Shown here piece after piece: positions 35,817-43,435 of a stretch of 64,000 nt of DNA. The position numbers were made by a program, and so were the translations under genes. Numbering within the stretch: the stretch's first letter is position 1; each line of letters opens with the position of its first letter. The notes under the pieces are model-generated. The model had not been told where the DNA came from. It saw only the letters and a program-made list of their open reading frames with translations, and did no database searches. This DNA comes from an uncultured Draconibacterium sp. (GTDB lineage Bacteria > Bacteroidota > Bacteroidia > Bacteroidales > Prolixibacteraceae). The stretch lies in contig NZ_OY781884.1 of assembly GCF_963677155.1 (NCBI RefSeq), positions 2,558,134 through 2,622,133 on the forward strand. The letters run 5' to 3'.

Positions 35817-35908
35817 GATGCGCTGAACAGTTTTTCGTTTATCTATGATAACAAATTAGAATCTAATTGTTCAAGCGGGGGCAGGTTTTGATAAAAGTTT
35901 GAGAATAA

Positions 35909-35938
35909 AAAAAGCCAGAAGAATAATTCCTCTGGCTT
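35909..35938 (-). terminator. Original terminator of tRNA-fMet, displaced by the inserted element
   Basis: AAGCCAGA (35912-35919) and TCTGGCTT (35931-35938) form a stem followed, on the minus strand, by a long T-run. It lies directly beyond the left 17-bp repeat, where the 3' end of the minus-strand tRNA gene would have been before insertion. Confidence 0.6.
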
Positions 35939-35944
35939 ATCTGA

Positions 35945-35961
35945 GTAGCGGGAGCAGGACT
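35945..35961. repeat. Left attachment site (attL core), 17-bp direct repeat
   Basis: Identical to 45443-45459, which covers the 3' end of tRNA-fMet. The identity stops exactly at both ends (left flank differs, right flank T versus C). Confidence 0.88.
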
Positions 35962-35998
35962 TTGCTTGACGTGTAATCAATTGATAATCAGTGGTTGA

Positions 35999-36112
35999 TT
36001 TGTCAGCACTTTTTAGATAAATATTAATTTTGTCAGCACTTTGAAGTGCTGTTTCCCTTTATTTATAGTATATTTGGAATGATTTATTAATCACTAATAT
36101 TTTGTCAGCACT
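35999..36112 (+). repeat. Three copies of TTTGTCAGCACT upstream of the integrase gene (candidate arm sites)
   Basis: Identical 12-mers at 35999-36010, 36029-36040 and 36101-36112, all in the same direction. The last one abuts the integrase ATG at 36113. The second is followed by an inverted half (CAGCACTT at 36034-36041, AAGTGCTG at 36044-36051). Near-copies occur at the other end of the element. These look like integrase arm-binding sites that may also autoregulate the integrase gene. Confidence 0.65.
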
Positions 36113-37435
36113 ATGGCGGATAATGAAATATACTATAACCCCAAGTTCCCTAACACCGAAGATACTTATGGCTTCGAGTATAAAACAGATTTCAAAGTTA
36201 GGAGAATGACCCAAAATCGCAAAAATAAAAAGGGTCAGGTAAAAATTGAAATTGAAATTGAACAGTACCAGTATCAAGGTAAATCCAAATACAATAGACA
36301 AAGATATTATGTAAATACTAATATTTGGGTTGAACCAAAGCATTGGAGCAACAAATCTCAGAAACTAAGCCAGAAGGAAAAGAATTCTGAATCAAAAACC
36401 AATAAGATAAACAAAATATTTGCCACGGTTCAATCATATATTGCAAGTAAAGGGCAACAAGAAATAGACGAAGCATATGGTGAAGGTGTTGATTTTAGCA
36501 AAGTAAGAGCAATATTTCCAAGCAGGAAAGAAAACAAAAAAACCTTTTATAACTATCTGGAAGATTATCGTGATTATCGAAAAACTGATTCAGATACCGC
36601 ACCTGCAACGGTGAAAATAATTAATACTGTGACTAATCGGATTAAATTATTTGATGATTACAGGGGTAGGAATACATATGTTGAGGATATAAATTTTACG
36701 TGGTCTGATGAGTTCAATATGTGGATGGTACATGTAAAGAAGTACGTACCATCAACAATAGAACGATGCTATGAGATAATCAAAGTTTGTTTAAAATATT
36801 ACTGGAAACGTAAAGATGAATTGAATTTAGCAATGAATGAAAAATTCATGGATGTCGAATTCAAACACGGGAAAAAAGAGGGGAACAAACCACATGCACT
36901 ATCAATTAAACAGAGAGAAATCATATATAATCATAAATTCACTAAACCGTATCTGGAAAAGGCAAGAAAAATGATGTGCATACAGATGTACACAGCATGT
37001 AGGTATTCGGACATTAAACAATTCACCCCAGATAATTTCACTGCCAACTATAAACTAAAATTTATACCACAAAAGACCAAAAGGTATAATATCGAAGTTA
37101 CCCAGCCTCTACACCCAAATGTTTTAGAAATATTTAGAGAGGTTAATTTTAATACCAGTGCAGAATACGGAACAAGTTCCCAGAAATACAATACGTATAT
37201 AACCGATGTGATGAAAGCTCTGATGGAACATTATCCTGATGCCGAGTTTTCGGATGACTATACTACACACAATTTCCGTGATACTGCAATTAGTATATGG
37301 TGTAAGGCTGGCATCAATTTCAAGTCAATTCTCAGATGGTCAGGATTGAAAAAATATGAAACTCTGAACTACTATATTGACCTTGATGATGAGTTTGAAA
37401 AGCAGGAAATGAATAAAACCATTCATAAATTATAG
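36113..37435 (+). CDS. Tyrosine recombinase / integrase of the element
   Basis: 440 residues. The N-terminal arm-binding-like domain (about 20-120) with GKSKYNRQRYYVNTNIWVEPKHWSNKSQ is typical of Bacteroidota phage-type integrases. A SAM-like core-binding domain is at about 145-240. The catalytic domain has Arg297 in TACRYSDI, H386-x-x-R389 in THNFRDTAI, and the nucleophile tyrosine at 421 (NYYI). The second histidine of the usual GH motif is replaced (WSGLKKYETLNYY). It lies next to attL and reads into the element, and is the enzyme expected to insert and excise it at tRNA-fMet. Confidence 0.93.
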   Translation: MADNEIYYNPKFPNTEDTYGFEYKTDFKVRRMTQNRKNKKGQVKIEIEIEQYQYQGKSKYNRQRYYVNTNIWVEPKHWSNKSQKLSQKEKNSESKTNKINKIFATVQSYIASKGQQEIDEAYGEGVDFSKVRAIFPSRKENKKTFYNYLEDYRDYRKTDSDTAPATVKIINTVTNRIKLFDDYRGRNTYVEDINFTWSDEFNMWMVHVKKYVPSTIERCYEIIKVCLKYYWKRKDELNLAMNEKFMDVEFKHGKKEGNKPHALSIKQREIIYNHKFTKPYLEKARKMMCIQMYTACRYSDIKQFTPDNFTANYKLKFIPQKTKRYNIEVTQPLHPNVLEIFREVNFNTSAEYGTSSQKYNTYITDVMKALMEHYPDAEFSDDYTTHNFRDTAISIWCKAGINFKSILRWSGLKKYETLNYYIDLDDEFEKQEMNKTIHKL

Positions 37436-38053
37436 AATTAAAATCGTAAATATTCCCAAATTGGTACATAATACGCCAAAAATTTCAGTCCAATTCTGGA
37501 TTTCATACGTATAATAACTAAAAGTTCTTTGCTAAGTGTTAAAATTTATAGTGAATTCCTTTATACGAGGAAACCATTAACAAAGGTTACCATTTATGTA
37601 ACCTTTTTCAAAAATACTCGTATAATAAAATATGAAAAACATAAAATATTATACTTTTTACAATAAATTTTACAACGATAGTTAAGGGTCAAAGAAAGGT
37701 CATAATACCTGCACAATCATAATGTTTAAAAGAAGCAAACCCGTTTTAATTAAAAAACACTTCTTTTCAAATATTTAAAAATATCTGATTGAGTGATAAA
37801 TAGGATGCTGCTGTAATTCAAAATTTCATAAAAAATTGAATTCAGTCCATTGCTCAAAAATTCACAATAATCATATAAACAAATAGTTCCTAAACATCCC
37901 ACAGGTGTAATGTCCAAAGTATGTCTTTGTTTTAGCAATCACTTTTATTGGGATACTATTTATAAATAATGGCAATGCCAGTGCCAATTGGAATAGAACT
38001 GGCATATATAGTTAATGAAATAAATATTTAATAAAATTTAAAAATAAATCAGA
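37436..38053. other. Intergenic stretch in the element with nested inverted repeats
   Basis: 618 AT-rich bases. The only structure I can support is at 37561-37628: outer arms TTATACGAG (37561-37569) and CTCGTATAA (37618-37626), and an inner hairpin described separately. A further CGTATAATAA copy lies at 37508-37517, matching 37619-37628. A short minus-strand frame at 37750-37938 has no protein-like features. Confidence 0.5.
37582..37610 (+). terminator. Terminator-like hairpin downstream of the integrase gene
   Basis: AAAGGTTAC (37582-37590) and GTAACCTTT (37598-37606) form a 9-bp perfect stem with a 7-base loop, followed by TT and a C. It is nested inside the TTATACGAG/CTCGTATAA inverted pair. 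Confidence 0.6.
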
Positions 38054-38644
38054 ATGACAAATTTAAAAAGAAATCCAGAAGACCGAGTTAGAGAAGAGTA
38101 CGGCACAAAAGTAGAGTATGGTATGGAATACATGTACTTTTCATTTATGGAAAAAATCAAAAAATGTGTTGGTGAACCTAAATGTGGTGATGGTAAATTT
38201 AGTTTAGAACAACATGCTGAATATTTTCAATGCGAGGACGACCCTTCAAATTATGTTCGTTCCACGGATGATGAGGAAGAACAAGAGTTATACTGGTTGT
38301 TTAATAATCTTTCTGCGCAACTTCACGAACTCTTATACCAGCGTGAACTTGCTTCAGAGCAGTTGAAAGGAATATTTACGTCTCAACAATTAGCATGTCT
38401 TTTTCAAGCATATAAAGGTGTATCGGTTTGTTATGAGAAAGGGAGAATTACAGATTTAGAAGAAGTATTGTATAAATACCTGAATACCAATGATGAATTA
38501 ACAAACGGGTTAGATATTCCAGAATTTAAGTCAGTTATAGAATCAATTAATCCAGTCATACTTCATGCTTTCGTAAATAAGATAAAAGAGTTGAGAGATG
38601 CAGATGAAATAGTTGAAGTAATTTCACTCTGGAAGAAGGATTAA
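38054..38644 (+). CDS. Hypothetical protein of the element
   Basis: 196 residues, acidic and mostly helical. I do not recognise a family. Residues 1-85 contain four cysteines (KKCVGEPKCGDG, YFQCEDD) and a very acidic run (STDDEEEQELYW). Residues 85-196 read as helices (LSAQLHELLYQRELASEQLKGIF, QQLACLFQAYKGVSVCYEKG, VILHAFVNKIKELRDADEIVEVI). There is no signal peptide or membrane segment, so it should be cytoplasmic. It is followed by a long hairpin and a small winged-helix gene. Confidence 0.65.
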   Translation: MTNLKRNPEDRVREEYGTKVEYGMEYMYFSFMEKIKKCVGEPKCGDGKFSLEQHAEYFQCEDDPSNYVRSTDDEEEQELYWLFNNLSAQLHELLYQRELASEQLKGIFTSQQLACLFQAYKGVSVCYEKGRITDLEEVLYKYLNTNDELTNGLDIPEFKSVIESINPVILHAFVNKIKELRDADEIVEVISLWKKD

Positions 38645-38675
38645 ATAATGTTTTACCCATCCATTTAGCACAACA

Positions 38676-38727
38676 GACCTGACCAATATTAATAATGATT
38701 GATATTATTGTTCTAAATGGTCAGGTC
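38676..38727. repeat. Long inverted repeat upstream of the winged-helix gene
   Basis: GACCTGACCA (38676-38685) and TGGTCAGGTC (38718-38727) are perfectly complementary. The 32-base interior is itself partly symmetrical (AATATTAATAAT ... ATATTATTGTT). There is no T-run after it. It lies 41 bases upstream of the gene at 38769 and could be an operator or an origin-like structure. Confidence 0.55.
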
Positions 38728-38768
38728 ATATTTCGGGAAAAGTATAGTTGGAACTAACATGAAATTTA

Positions 38769-39062
38769 ATGAAGCTGGTAAAGAAATATCGAGTTGATGA
38801 TGTAGATAAAAAGTTTGACCACTACGCCAGAGTTCCTACCAAGATAATTAATGATAAGAATTTATCGTTGTGTGGCTTCAAAATACTAATTAGCCTAATT
38901 GGTTGTACTAAAAAGTTTAACCCTTCAAGATTATGGTTAATGAATACTGTTGGTGTTAGCAGAAATACGCTCGATAAAGGAATTAAAAACCTGAAAGATT
39001 TGGGGTATTTGGAAAGTAGAAAAATTGGGAATAATGAATATGAATGGACAATTTTTATTTAA
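38769..39062 (+). CDS. Small winged-helix DNA-binding protein
   Basis: 97 residues. Residues 25-90 form a winged helix of the replication-initiator/phage-regulator kind: LCGFKILISLIGCTKKFNPSRLWLMNTVGVSRNTLDKGIKNLKDLGYLE, followed by a wing (SRKIGNNEYEWTIFI). This is the pattern of the HTH_36-like domain found in small phage and plasmid proteins. It is too short to be a full initiator. A regulatory role is likely, and the strong palindrome 41 bp upstream is a plausible binding site. Confidence 0.65.
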   Translation: MKLVKKYRVDDVDKKFDHYARVPTKIINDKNLSLCGFKILISLIGCTKKFNPSRLWLMNTVGVSRNTLDKGIKNLKDLGYLESRKIGNNEYEWTIFI

Positions 39063-39132
39063 AAACCAGTTTCATATTATGCATCAAAATAGTTTAACAT
39101 TATTCTGTTGATGGATGTTTTTGGGAAAAGCT

Positions 39133-39167
39133 GTACCCCAAATCCTACACCCCAGAATTTGGGGTAC
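39133..39167. repeat. Perfect 11-bp inverted repeat GTACCCCAAAT / ATTTGGGGTAC
   Basis: The arms are 39133-39143 and 39157-39167 with a 13-base loop that itself contains another CCCC run. The element's right-hand gap holds a related TTTGGGGTGCTATATATAA string near 45082-45099, comparable to the TTTGGGGTACT and TATATATAA strings here. Confidence 0.55.
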
Positions 39168-39330
39168 TTAATGATTATATATAAATAACGGAAAAACCGT
39201 CATTTAATATAATAAATAATTCAATTAATCTTCACCTCAAAAAGAGGTAAAAATTAATTAAAAGAAAAAAGAAAAAGTGTGCCACTCTGCGAGTGCCAAA
39301 CTTTGCTTTGGGGTATTGATGGTATTTGTC

Positions 39331-39398
39331 TTTTTGGTGTGCTTTGCTTCGCTTCGCATCATCCCTTTGGGATGCTACGCTTCGCACCACACCAAAAA
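39331..39398. repeat. Long stem-loop with nested hairpin
   Basis: The outer arms TTTTTGGTGTG (39331-39341) and CACACCAAAAA (39388-39398) are perfect. Inside, GCAT-CCC (39356-39365) can pair with GGGATGC (39369-39375). Direct repeats of CGCTTCGCA flank the inner hairpin. Such a cruciform could be an origin, transfer or recombination site; it also has terminator character for transcription in either direction. Confidence 0.6.
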
Positions 39399-39542
39399 TG
39401 TTGAGTTAGGTGTTATGATGAATGCCAAGCATCCATCATAACTGTGTTGAAATAATTATACCAAGTTTTAATTAAAAACAGTTCAAATAAAAATTAACAT
39501 CCCAACCGATTATGCAAATTCGTTCTTTGACATTCTGAAAAT

Positions 39543-39776
39543 TTAGAGTTCAAATATTTCGTTAACACCAATTTCCAAAGCATCGGCAATTTTGAAAATG
39601 GATAACAGGGTTATGTTTTTTCCTGATTCCAATCTTTGGATTGTTCGTGTATGAATGTTAGTTCTTGTTCCAAGTTCTTTTTGTGTAAGACCAAATGAGA
39701 AACGAAATTCACGGATAAGATTTCCTAAATTAGTAAGTTGTTTTTGGTGAAGGGTATCAATTGTTTTTGGTTTCAT
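39543..39776 (-). CDS. XRE-family helix-turn-helix regulator
   Basis: 77 residues from the ATG at 39776. The protein is a single Cro/C1-type HTH (LGNLIREFRFSFGLTQKELGTRTNIHTRTIQRLESGKNITLLSIFKIADALEIGVNEIFEL). It is probably the repressor of nearby element genes. A perfect 14-bp palindrome lies 27-40 bases upstream of its start and is a candidate self-operator. Confidence 0.85.
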   Translation of the reverse strand: MKPKTIDTLHQKQLTNLGNLIREFRFSFGLTQKELGTRTNIHTRTIQRLESGKNITLLSIFKIADALEIGVNEIFEL

Positions 39777-39779
39777 CAA

Positions 39780-40297
39780 TCAAGTTTTTTATAAATACTT
39801 GGCACAATATATTGTGTAATAACCTGTACTATAACCAACATTGAACATTAATATGTGTACTATTATGGGTATCTAAAGGGGTAAAATGAACTAATTATTT
39901 AGTTAGAATAGGCGTAATCACGGTGATTTTCTTAACGATTGCGATGTGATGAGGTAAAAAAACATTGCTTTGTACGTCCAACATGGGAGATTCAAGGGGT
40001 GAGGTGGAAAATCTGGAATATTGTATCGCTAAAACCTTTTCGAATGACATGACACAAATAAAGTGTATCAACGAACCTTGCTAAAGATTAATTTGATACA
40101 GTTTAAATTAACACAACAAACGATATTCAGGATTGGTTAATTTCCTCTTTTATTGAATAAAATAGAGTGTACTTCAGAATTTTCCATAATTCACAATTTT
40201 TCCAACTCTACAACTCAATAAAAACGTTGAAATTATAGATAAAATAATATCACCCTAAATATTTCTATTTGTGAAATTATTTTCATATCTTTAGAAT
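39780..40297. other. Intergenic stretch with a candidate operator
   Basis: 518 bases between the divergent XRE and serine recombinase genes. CACAATATATTGTG (39803-39816) is a perfect 14-bp palindrome. The rest is AT-rich; a TATCTTTA box (40286-40293) sits directly before the recombinase ATG. I see no further gene. Confidence 0.5.
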
Positions 40298-40921
40298 ATG
40301 GTAAAGAAAGCATTGTACATCCGTGTGAGTTCAGATTCACAAAATACATCACGACAAGAAATAAAGAATTTTAATGGTAAAGTTTTTAAAGATACTTGTA
40401 GTGGTGTGATACTATTTAAGGAAAGACCCAATGGAAGTAAATTAGTTAAATCCATTGAATCAGGTGAAATAAATTTTGTTCAGGTAAAATCAATTGACCG
40501 ACTTGGTAGAGATGCTTATGACATCCAACAGACCATCAAATATCTTGAAGACCACAGTTGCCAGCTATTAATAAGCGAATACGGTTTAACACTTTTTAAT
40601 AGTGGCAAAATAAACCCGATGTTCAAGCTAATCACAGACCTTTTAGCCAATATCGCACAAATGGAAAGGGATAACATTCGAGAACGTCAACGTCAAGGGG
40701 TTGAACTTGCTAAAGCCAAAGGGGTGTATGTGGGGAGAAAAAAAGGTACTGCTGAAAATTCAGAAAAGTTCCTAAAGAAGTACACCCCGATTGTGAATAT
40801 TATTAAAAATTCAAATGGTAAACTTACTGCTAACGCAATTTCAAAAATGGTTAAAGATGATACTGGGAAGCCAATAGCAACACCACCGACTGTGAGAAAG
40901 GTGATGGAGTTGATTAGCTGA
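40298..40921 (+). CDS. Serine recombinase (resolvase/invertase type)
   Basis: 207 residues. The catalytic domain begins MVKKALYIRVSSDSQNTSRQE with the nucleophile Ser11. It continues with VQVKSIDRLGRDAYDI (arginines of the active site), NIAQMERDNIRERQRQGVELAKAKG and the VYVGRKKGT hinge. A C-terminal HTH follows (LTANAISKMVKDDTGKPIATPPTVRKVMEL). It is the length of small resolvases and DNA invertases. It could resolve element copies or invert a segment; no obvious invertible pair was found beyond the inverted TTATACGAG arms at 37561/37618. It is a second site-specific recombinase in the same element. Confidence 0.92.
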   Translation: MVKKALYIRVSSDSQNTSRQEIKNFNGKVFKDTCSGVILFKERPNGSKLVKSIESGEINFVQVKSIDRLGRDAYDIQQTIKYLEDHSCQLLISEYGLTLFNSGKINPMFKLITDLLANIAQMERDNIRERQRQGVELAKAKGVYVGRKKGTAENSEKFLKKYTPIVNIIKNSNGKLTANAISKMVKDDTGKPIATPPTVRKVMELIS

Positions 40922-41055
40922 TATTTATTAGATTGATGAAGGTTGCGATTTGATTATGTTTTTAATTATAAATCATTTTCAAAGTGTTCACCCTCGAATA
41001 TGGTCTCATCAATTAATCAACAGTTGCGATAAGAATTAACCTTTTCGATGTTATA

Positions 41056-41271
41056 TTAAACATCAACTATCTCTGATAAATTTACCTTTAAGATATCTGC
41101 AATCTTCTTTAATGTAATAATGGTTGGGTTGGTTCTTCCACTTTCAATTCTACGTAGTGAGGAATCATCAATATTAAGTTCAATAGCAAGGTCTATTTGT
41201 CTAAGTCCTTTCTTCTCTCTCAATCGTACAATATTTTCACCTATTTTTTTTAGAAAGTCCTCTTTTTTCAT
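41056..41271 (-). CDS. XRE-family helix-turn-helix regulator
   Basis: 71 residues from the ATG at 41271; a TTG at 41295 is less likely. The single HTH is IVRLREKKGLRQIDLAIELNIDDSSLRRIESGRTNPTIITLKKIADIL. It is transcribed divergently from the secreted YD-repeat gene at 41432, and two near-identical 16-bp sequences lie in the shared gap. It probably represses the cargo operon and itself. Confidence 0.85.
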   Translation of the reverse strand: MKKEDFLKKIGENIVRLREKKGLRQIDLAIELNIDDSSLRRIESGRTNPTIITLKKIADILKVNLSEIVDV

Positions 41272-41357
41272 TCGGATTGTTTTGCAAATACACAAAGTCC
41301 GAAATCCTGAAAAACTATTCAGAACATATATGCCCTGTTTGGTTTTTGTTTATCTTT

Positions 41358-41402
41358 ATCACTTCTTAGTATTGATGACTAATAGCATCACTTCTAAGTA
41401 TT
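41358..41402. promoter_or_regulatory. Paired direct repeats ATCACTTCT(T/A)AGTATT, candidate operators
   Basis: Copies at 41358-41373 and 41387-41402 differ at one base and are 29 bp apart start to start, about three helical turns. They lie between the XRE gene and the secreted cargo gene, ending 30 bases before its ATG. Binding by the XRE protein is inferred. Confidence 0.55.
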
Positions 41403-41431
41403 TTAATCTTTAAACTAAAAAAATTATAAAA

Positions 41432-43423
41432 ATGAAGTTATTGAAATTTTGTGTCTTGATGACATTATTTATAATAATCGGATTTAATCAAATGCTTTCT
41501 GCTCAGAATCTTAAAAAAGTATATAAAGATATTGAATCCAGTGAAAATGATAAAGCACAAGAGGAACTAAATAAGTTTACAAATGAAGTAAAAAATTCTG
41601 GTGAAGATTTCCTTCTTTATAGTTTTGCAAATTGTTTGTTACTGTGTAATGAGAATACACAGGACTATGACCCCTATAAAGCACTGGAAATATATGGAAC
41701 AACGACTAAATATGAGGTTAATCAATCCGATATCGATAAATTCCTAAGCAAATACTCATTAAGTATTAATAAAATAAAGGAAATAATCTGTTCGAGCATT
41801 CTGAGTCAAGCAAAAAAAGTTAACACAGAAGCCTCATATCATAAAGCAATTTTATCATTTAATAAAGCACAAGAATACGGCATACACTGTGGATTTAAAC
41901 CTGAAGTTGACACGTTATGGGTAAATGCTGCTTATAATGAAGCCAAAATAAAGAATACTTATGAAGCATATGTGAACTTTTACACCTACCATGGGAATAG
42001 TCGTTATACTCAGGAAGTGCATAAAAAATTTAATGAATTTGCTTTCCAACGAGCAAAAAATAATATTTCATTAGAATCAATAAATAATTACATTAAGGGT
42101 CATTCTGAAAAGGATAATCCATATTTAAGTGAAGCAATCAGAATTCGGGATTCAATAGCATATAAGAGTCTGTCAGAATCTTATTATGACTATCAGAGTT
42201 TCATTGACAAATACCCTGATTCTGAGCATACTGGAGAGATTAAGAAGATGCTTCCTAATTTATTATACAGGCAGGCGACTTCCGAGCAAAACATATCCCT
42301 TATGAACATTTTCATCAATGAAAATCCCAACGATGAAAGAGTGGTCAATATGAAAGCCGAGGTTGAAAGGTTGGAGTATTTATCCCTCTTGAGGGATGTC
42401 TCATTGGTGAATTTTGAAGATTTTAAAAGAAGATACCCCAACAGCAAATATGAAAATGACATTACCGAGAGGTATAATAAGTTGCTTTCAAACAATGATT
42501 TAAAAAGATATGGACTAAAGGGTGCGGTAAAGTCTATTGAATATATATCCGAAGATAAAGAAAAAATGCAGTTCAATGAAATGGGTTATTTAACCTATTG
42601 TGAACCTATTCCAGTGATTGACGAAGATTTGAGAAAGTCTCTATCCAATAGAATTCCGATAAATTTTAATGACGAGCAAACTGTTCGATTTTTTGGTTCA
42701 GGAGTTGCACTAGGTATAGATAACATGCAAGAAAGAACTTATGGCACATCGGGTCTCACATATGAATATCGAAATGGAGCATTAATTAGTGTAAAGTCAA
42801 ATGCTTTTATTTGGAAGTTTGAATATGACGAAAAAGGAAATCTAACTACTAAAGACATTTTTGAGTTTTACCCTAGACTTCAGAAGAATCCGCTGAGATA
42901 TCGAATAAAATATGGATGGAGTAACGATAAACTTAAGTATAAACATGTATACGACCCAAATGGAAAAGAGCATTTCACTATTGATATAACCTATAGTGGA
43001 AATGAGGCTGAGATGATTATTAGAGGTAATCGGAATTATAAATTTATTGCGACAATTGATGATGCTGGTTTAATAGGCTCAATAACGAAATATTTATGTA
43101 CAAATACATATTTGGATGAATACCGTCTTGAAGAAAAAAACTACTACAAATATTCAAATGGCAACCTTACTCAGGTTACCTGTAATGGTTTCCTTGAGGG
43201 GCATGTTACTTCAAACTACTTCTTTAATCGAGATTCACACGGTCAAATTACTAATTACGTATACTCAATCGGGCAATTTACGAAATACAATGACAAGGAG
43301 TATACTTACATATATGATTCACACGGAAACTGGGTAGAAGTAACAACATACAAAGTGATAGAGAATGATATAACGATTAGGACAAAGGAAAGCGTAATCA
43401 CAAGAACAATAATTTACTATTAA
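41432..43423 (+). CDS. Secreted protein with helical-repeat and YD-repeat-like parts, element cargo
   Basis: 663 residues with a signal peptide (MKLLKFCVLMTLFIIIGFNQMLSAQ). Residues 30-345 are helical and TPR-like (YDPYKALEIYGTTTKYEV, SYHKAILSFNKAQEYG, YYDYQSFIDKYPDSEHTGEIKKML, SLVNFEDFKRRYPNSKYENDI). From about 355 to the end the sequence turns into beta-hairpin YD-like repeats (WKFEYDEKGNLTTKDIF, NYYKYSNGNLTQVTCNG, YTYIYDSHGNWVEVTTY). The ending ITRTIIYY is like that of the next gene. It has no visible toxin, peptidase or transmembrane domain. Export to the periplasm or surface is likely. Function unknown. Confidence 0.75.
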   Translation: MKLLKFCVLMTLFIIIGFNQMLSAQNLKKVYKDIESSENDKAQEELNKFTNEVKNSGEDFLLYSFANCLLLCNENTQDYDPYKALEIYGTTTKYEVNQSDIDKFLSKYSLSINKIKEIICSSILSQAKKVNTEASYHKAILSFNKAQEYGIHCGFKPEVDTLWVNAAYNEAKIKNTYEAYVNFYTYHGNSRYTQEVHKKFNEFAFQRAKNNISLESINNYIKGHSEKDNPYLSEAIRIRDSIAYKSLSESYYDYQSFIDKYPDSEHTGEIKKMLPNLLYRQATSEQNISLMNIFINENPNDERVVNMKAEVERLEYLSLLRDVSLVNFEDFKRRYPNSKYENDITERYNKLLSNNDLKRYGLKGAVKSIEYISEDKEKMQFNEMGYLTYCEPIPVIDEDLRKSLSNRIPINFNDEQTVRFFGSGVALGIDNMQERTYGTSGLTYEYRNGALISVKSNAFIWKFEYDEKGNLTTKDIFEFYPRLQKNPLRYRIKYGWSNDKLKYKHVYDPNGKEHFTIDITYSGNEAEMIIRGNRNYKFIATIDDAGLIGSITKYLCTNTYLDEYRLEEKNYYKYSNGNLTQVTCNGFLEGHVTSNYFFNRDSHGQITNYVYSIGQFTKYNDKEYTYIYDSHGNWVEVTTYKVIENDITIRTKESVITRTIIYY

Positions 43424-43435
43424 TAGAAAAACAAT

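Larger units (their letters stand above)
39063..39542. other. Intergenic stretch rich in secondary structure
   Basis: 480 bases without a credible gene. It contains a perfect 11-bp inverted repeat at 39133-39167 and a very long stem-loop at 39331-39398, described separately, plus short direct repeats of the type CGCTTCGCA. GC-rich islands stand out from the AT-rich element sequence. Confidence 0.55.

Noticed and set aside
37750-37938. Minus-strand frame of 62 codons in the element
   Set aside because: No signal, domain or start context; expected by chance in AT-rich sequence of this length.
42193-42576. Minus-strand frame of 127 codons inside the first YD-repeat gene
   Set aside because: Antisense shadow of a well-supported secreted protein gene with a signal peptide.
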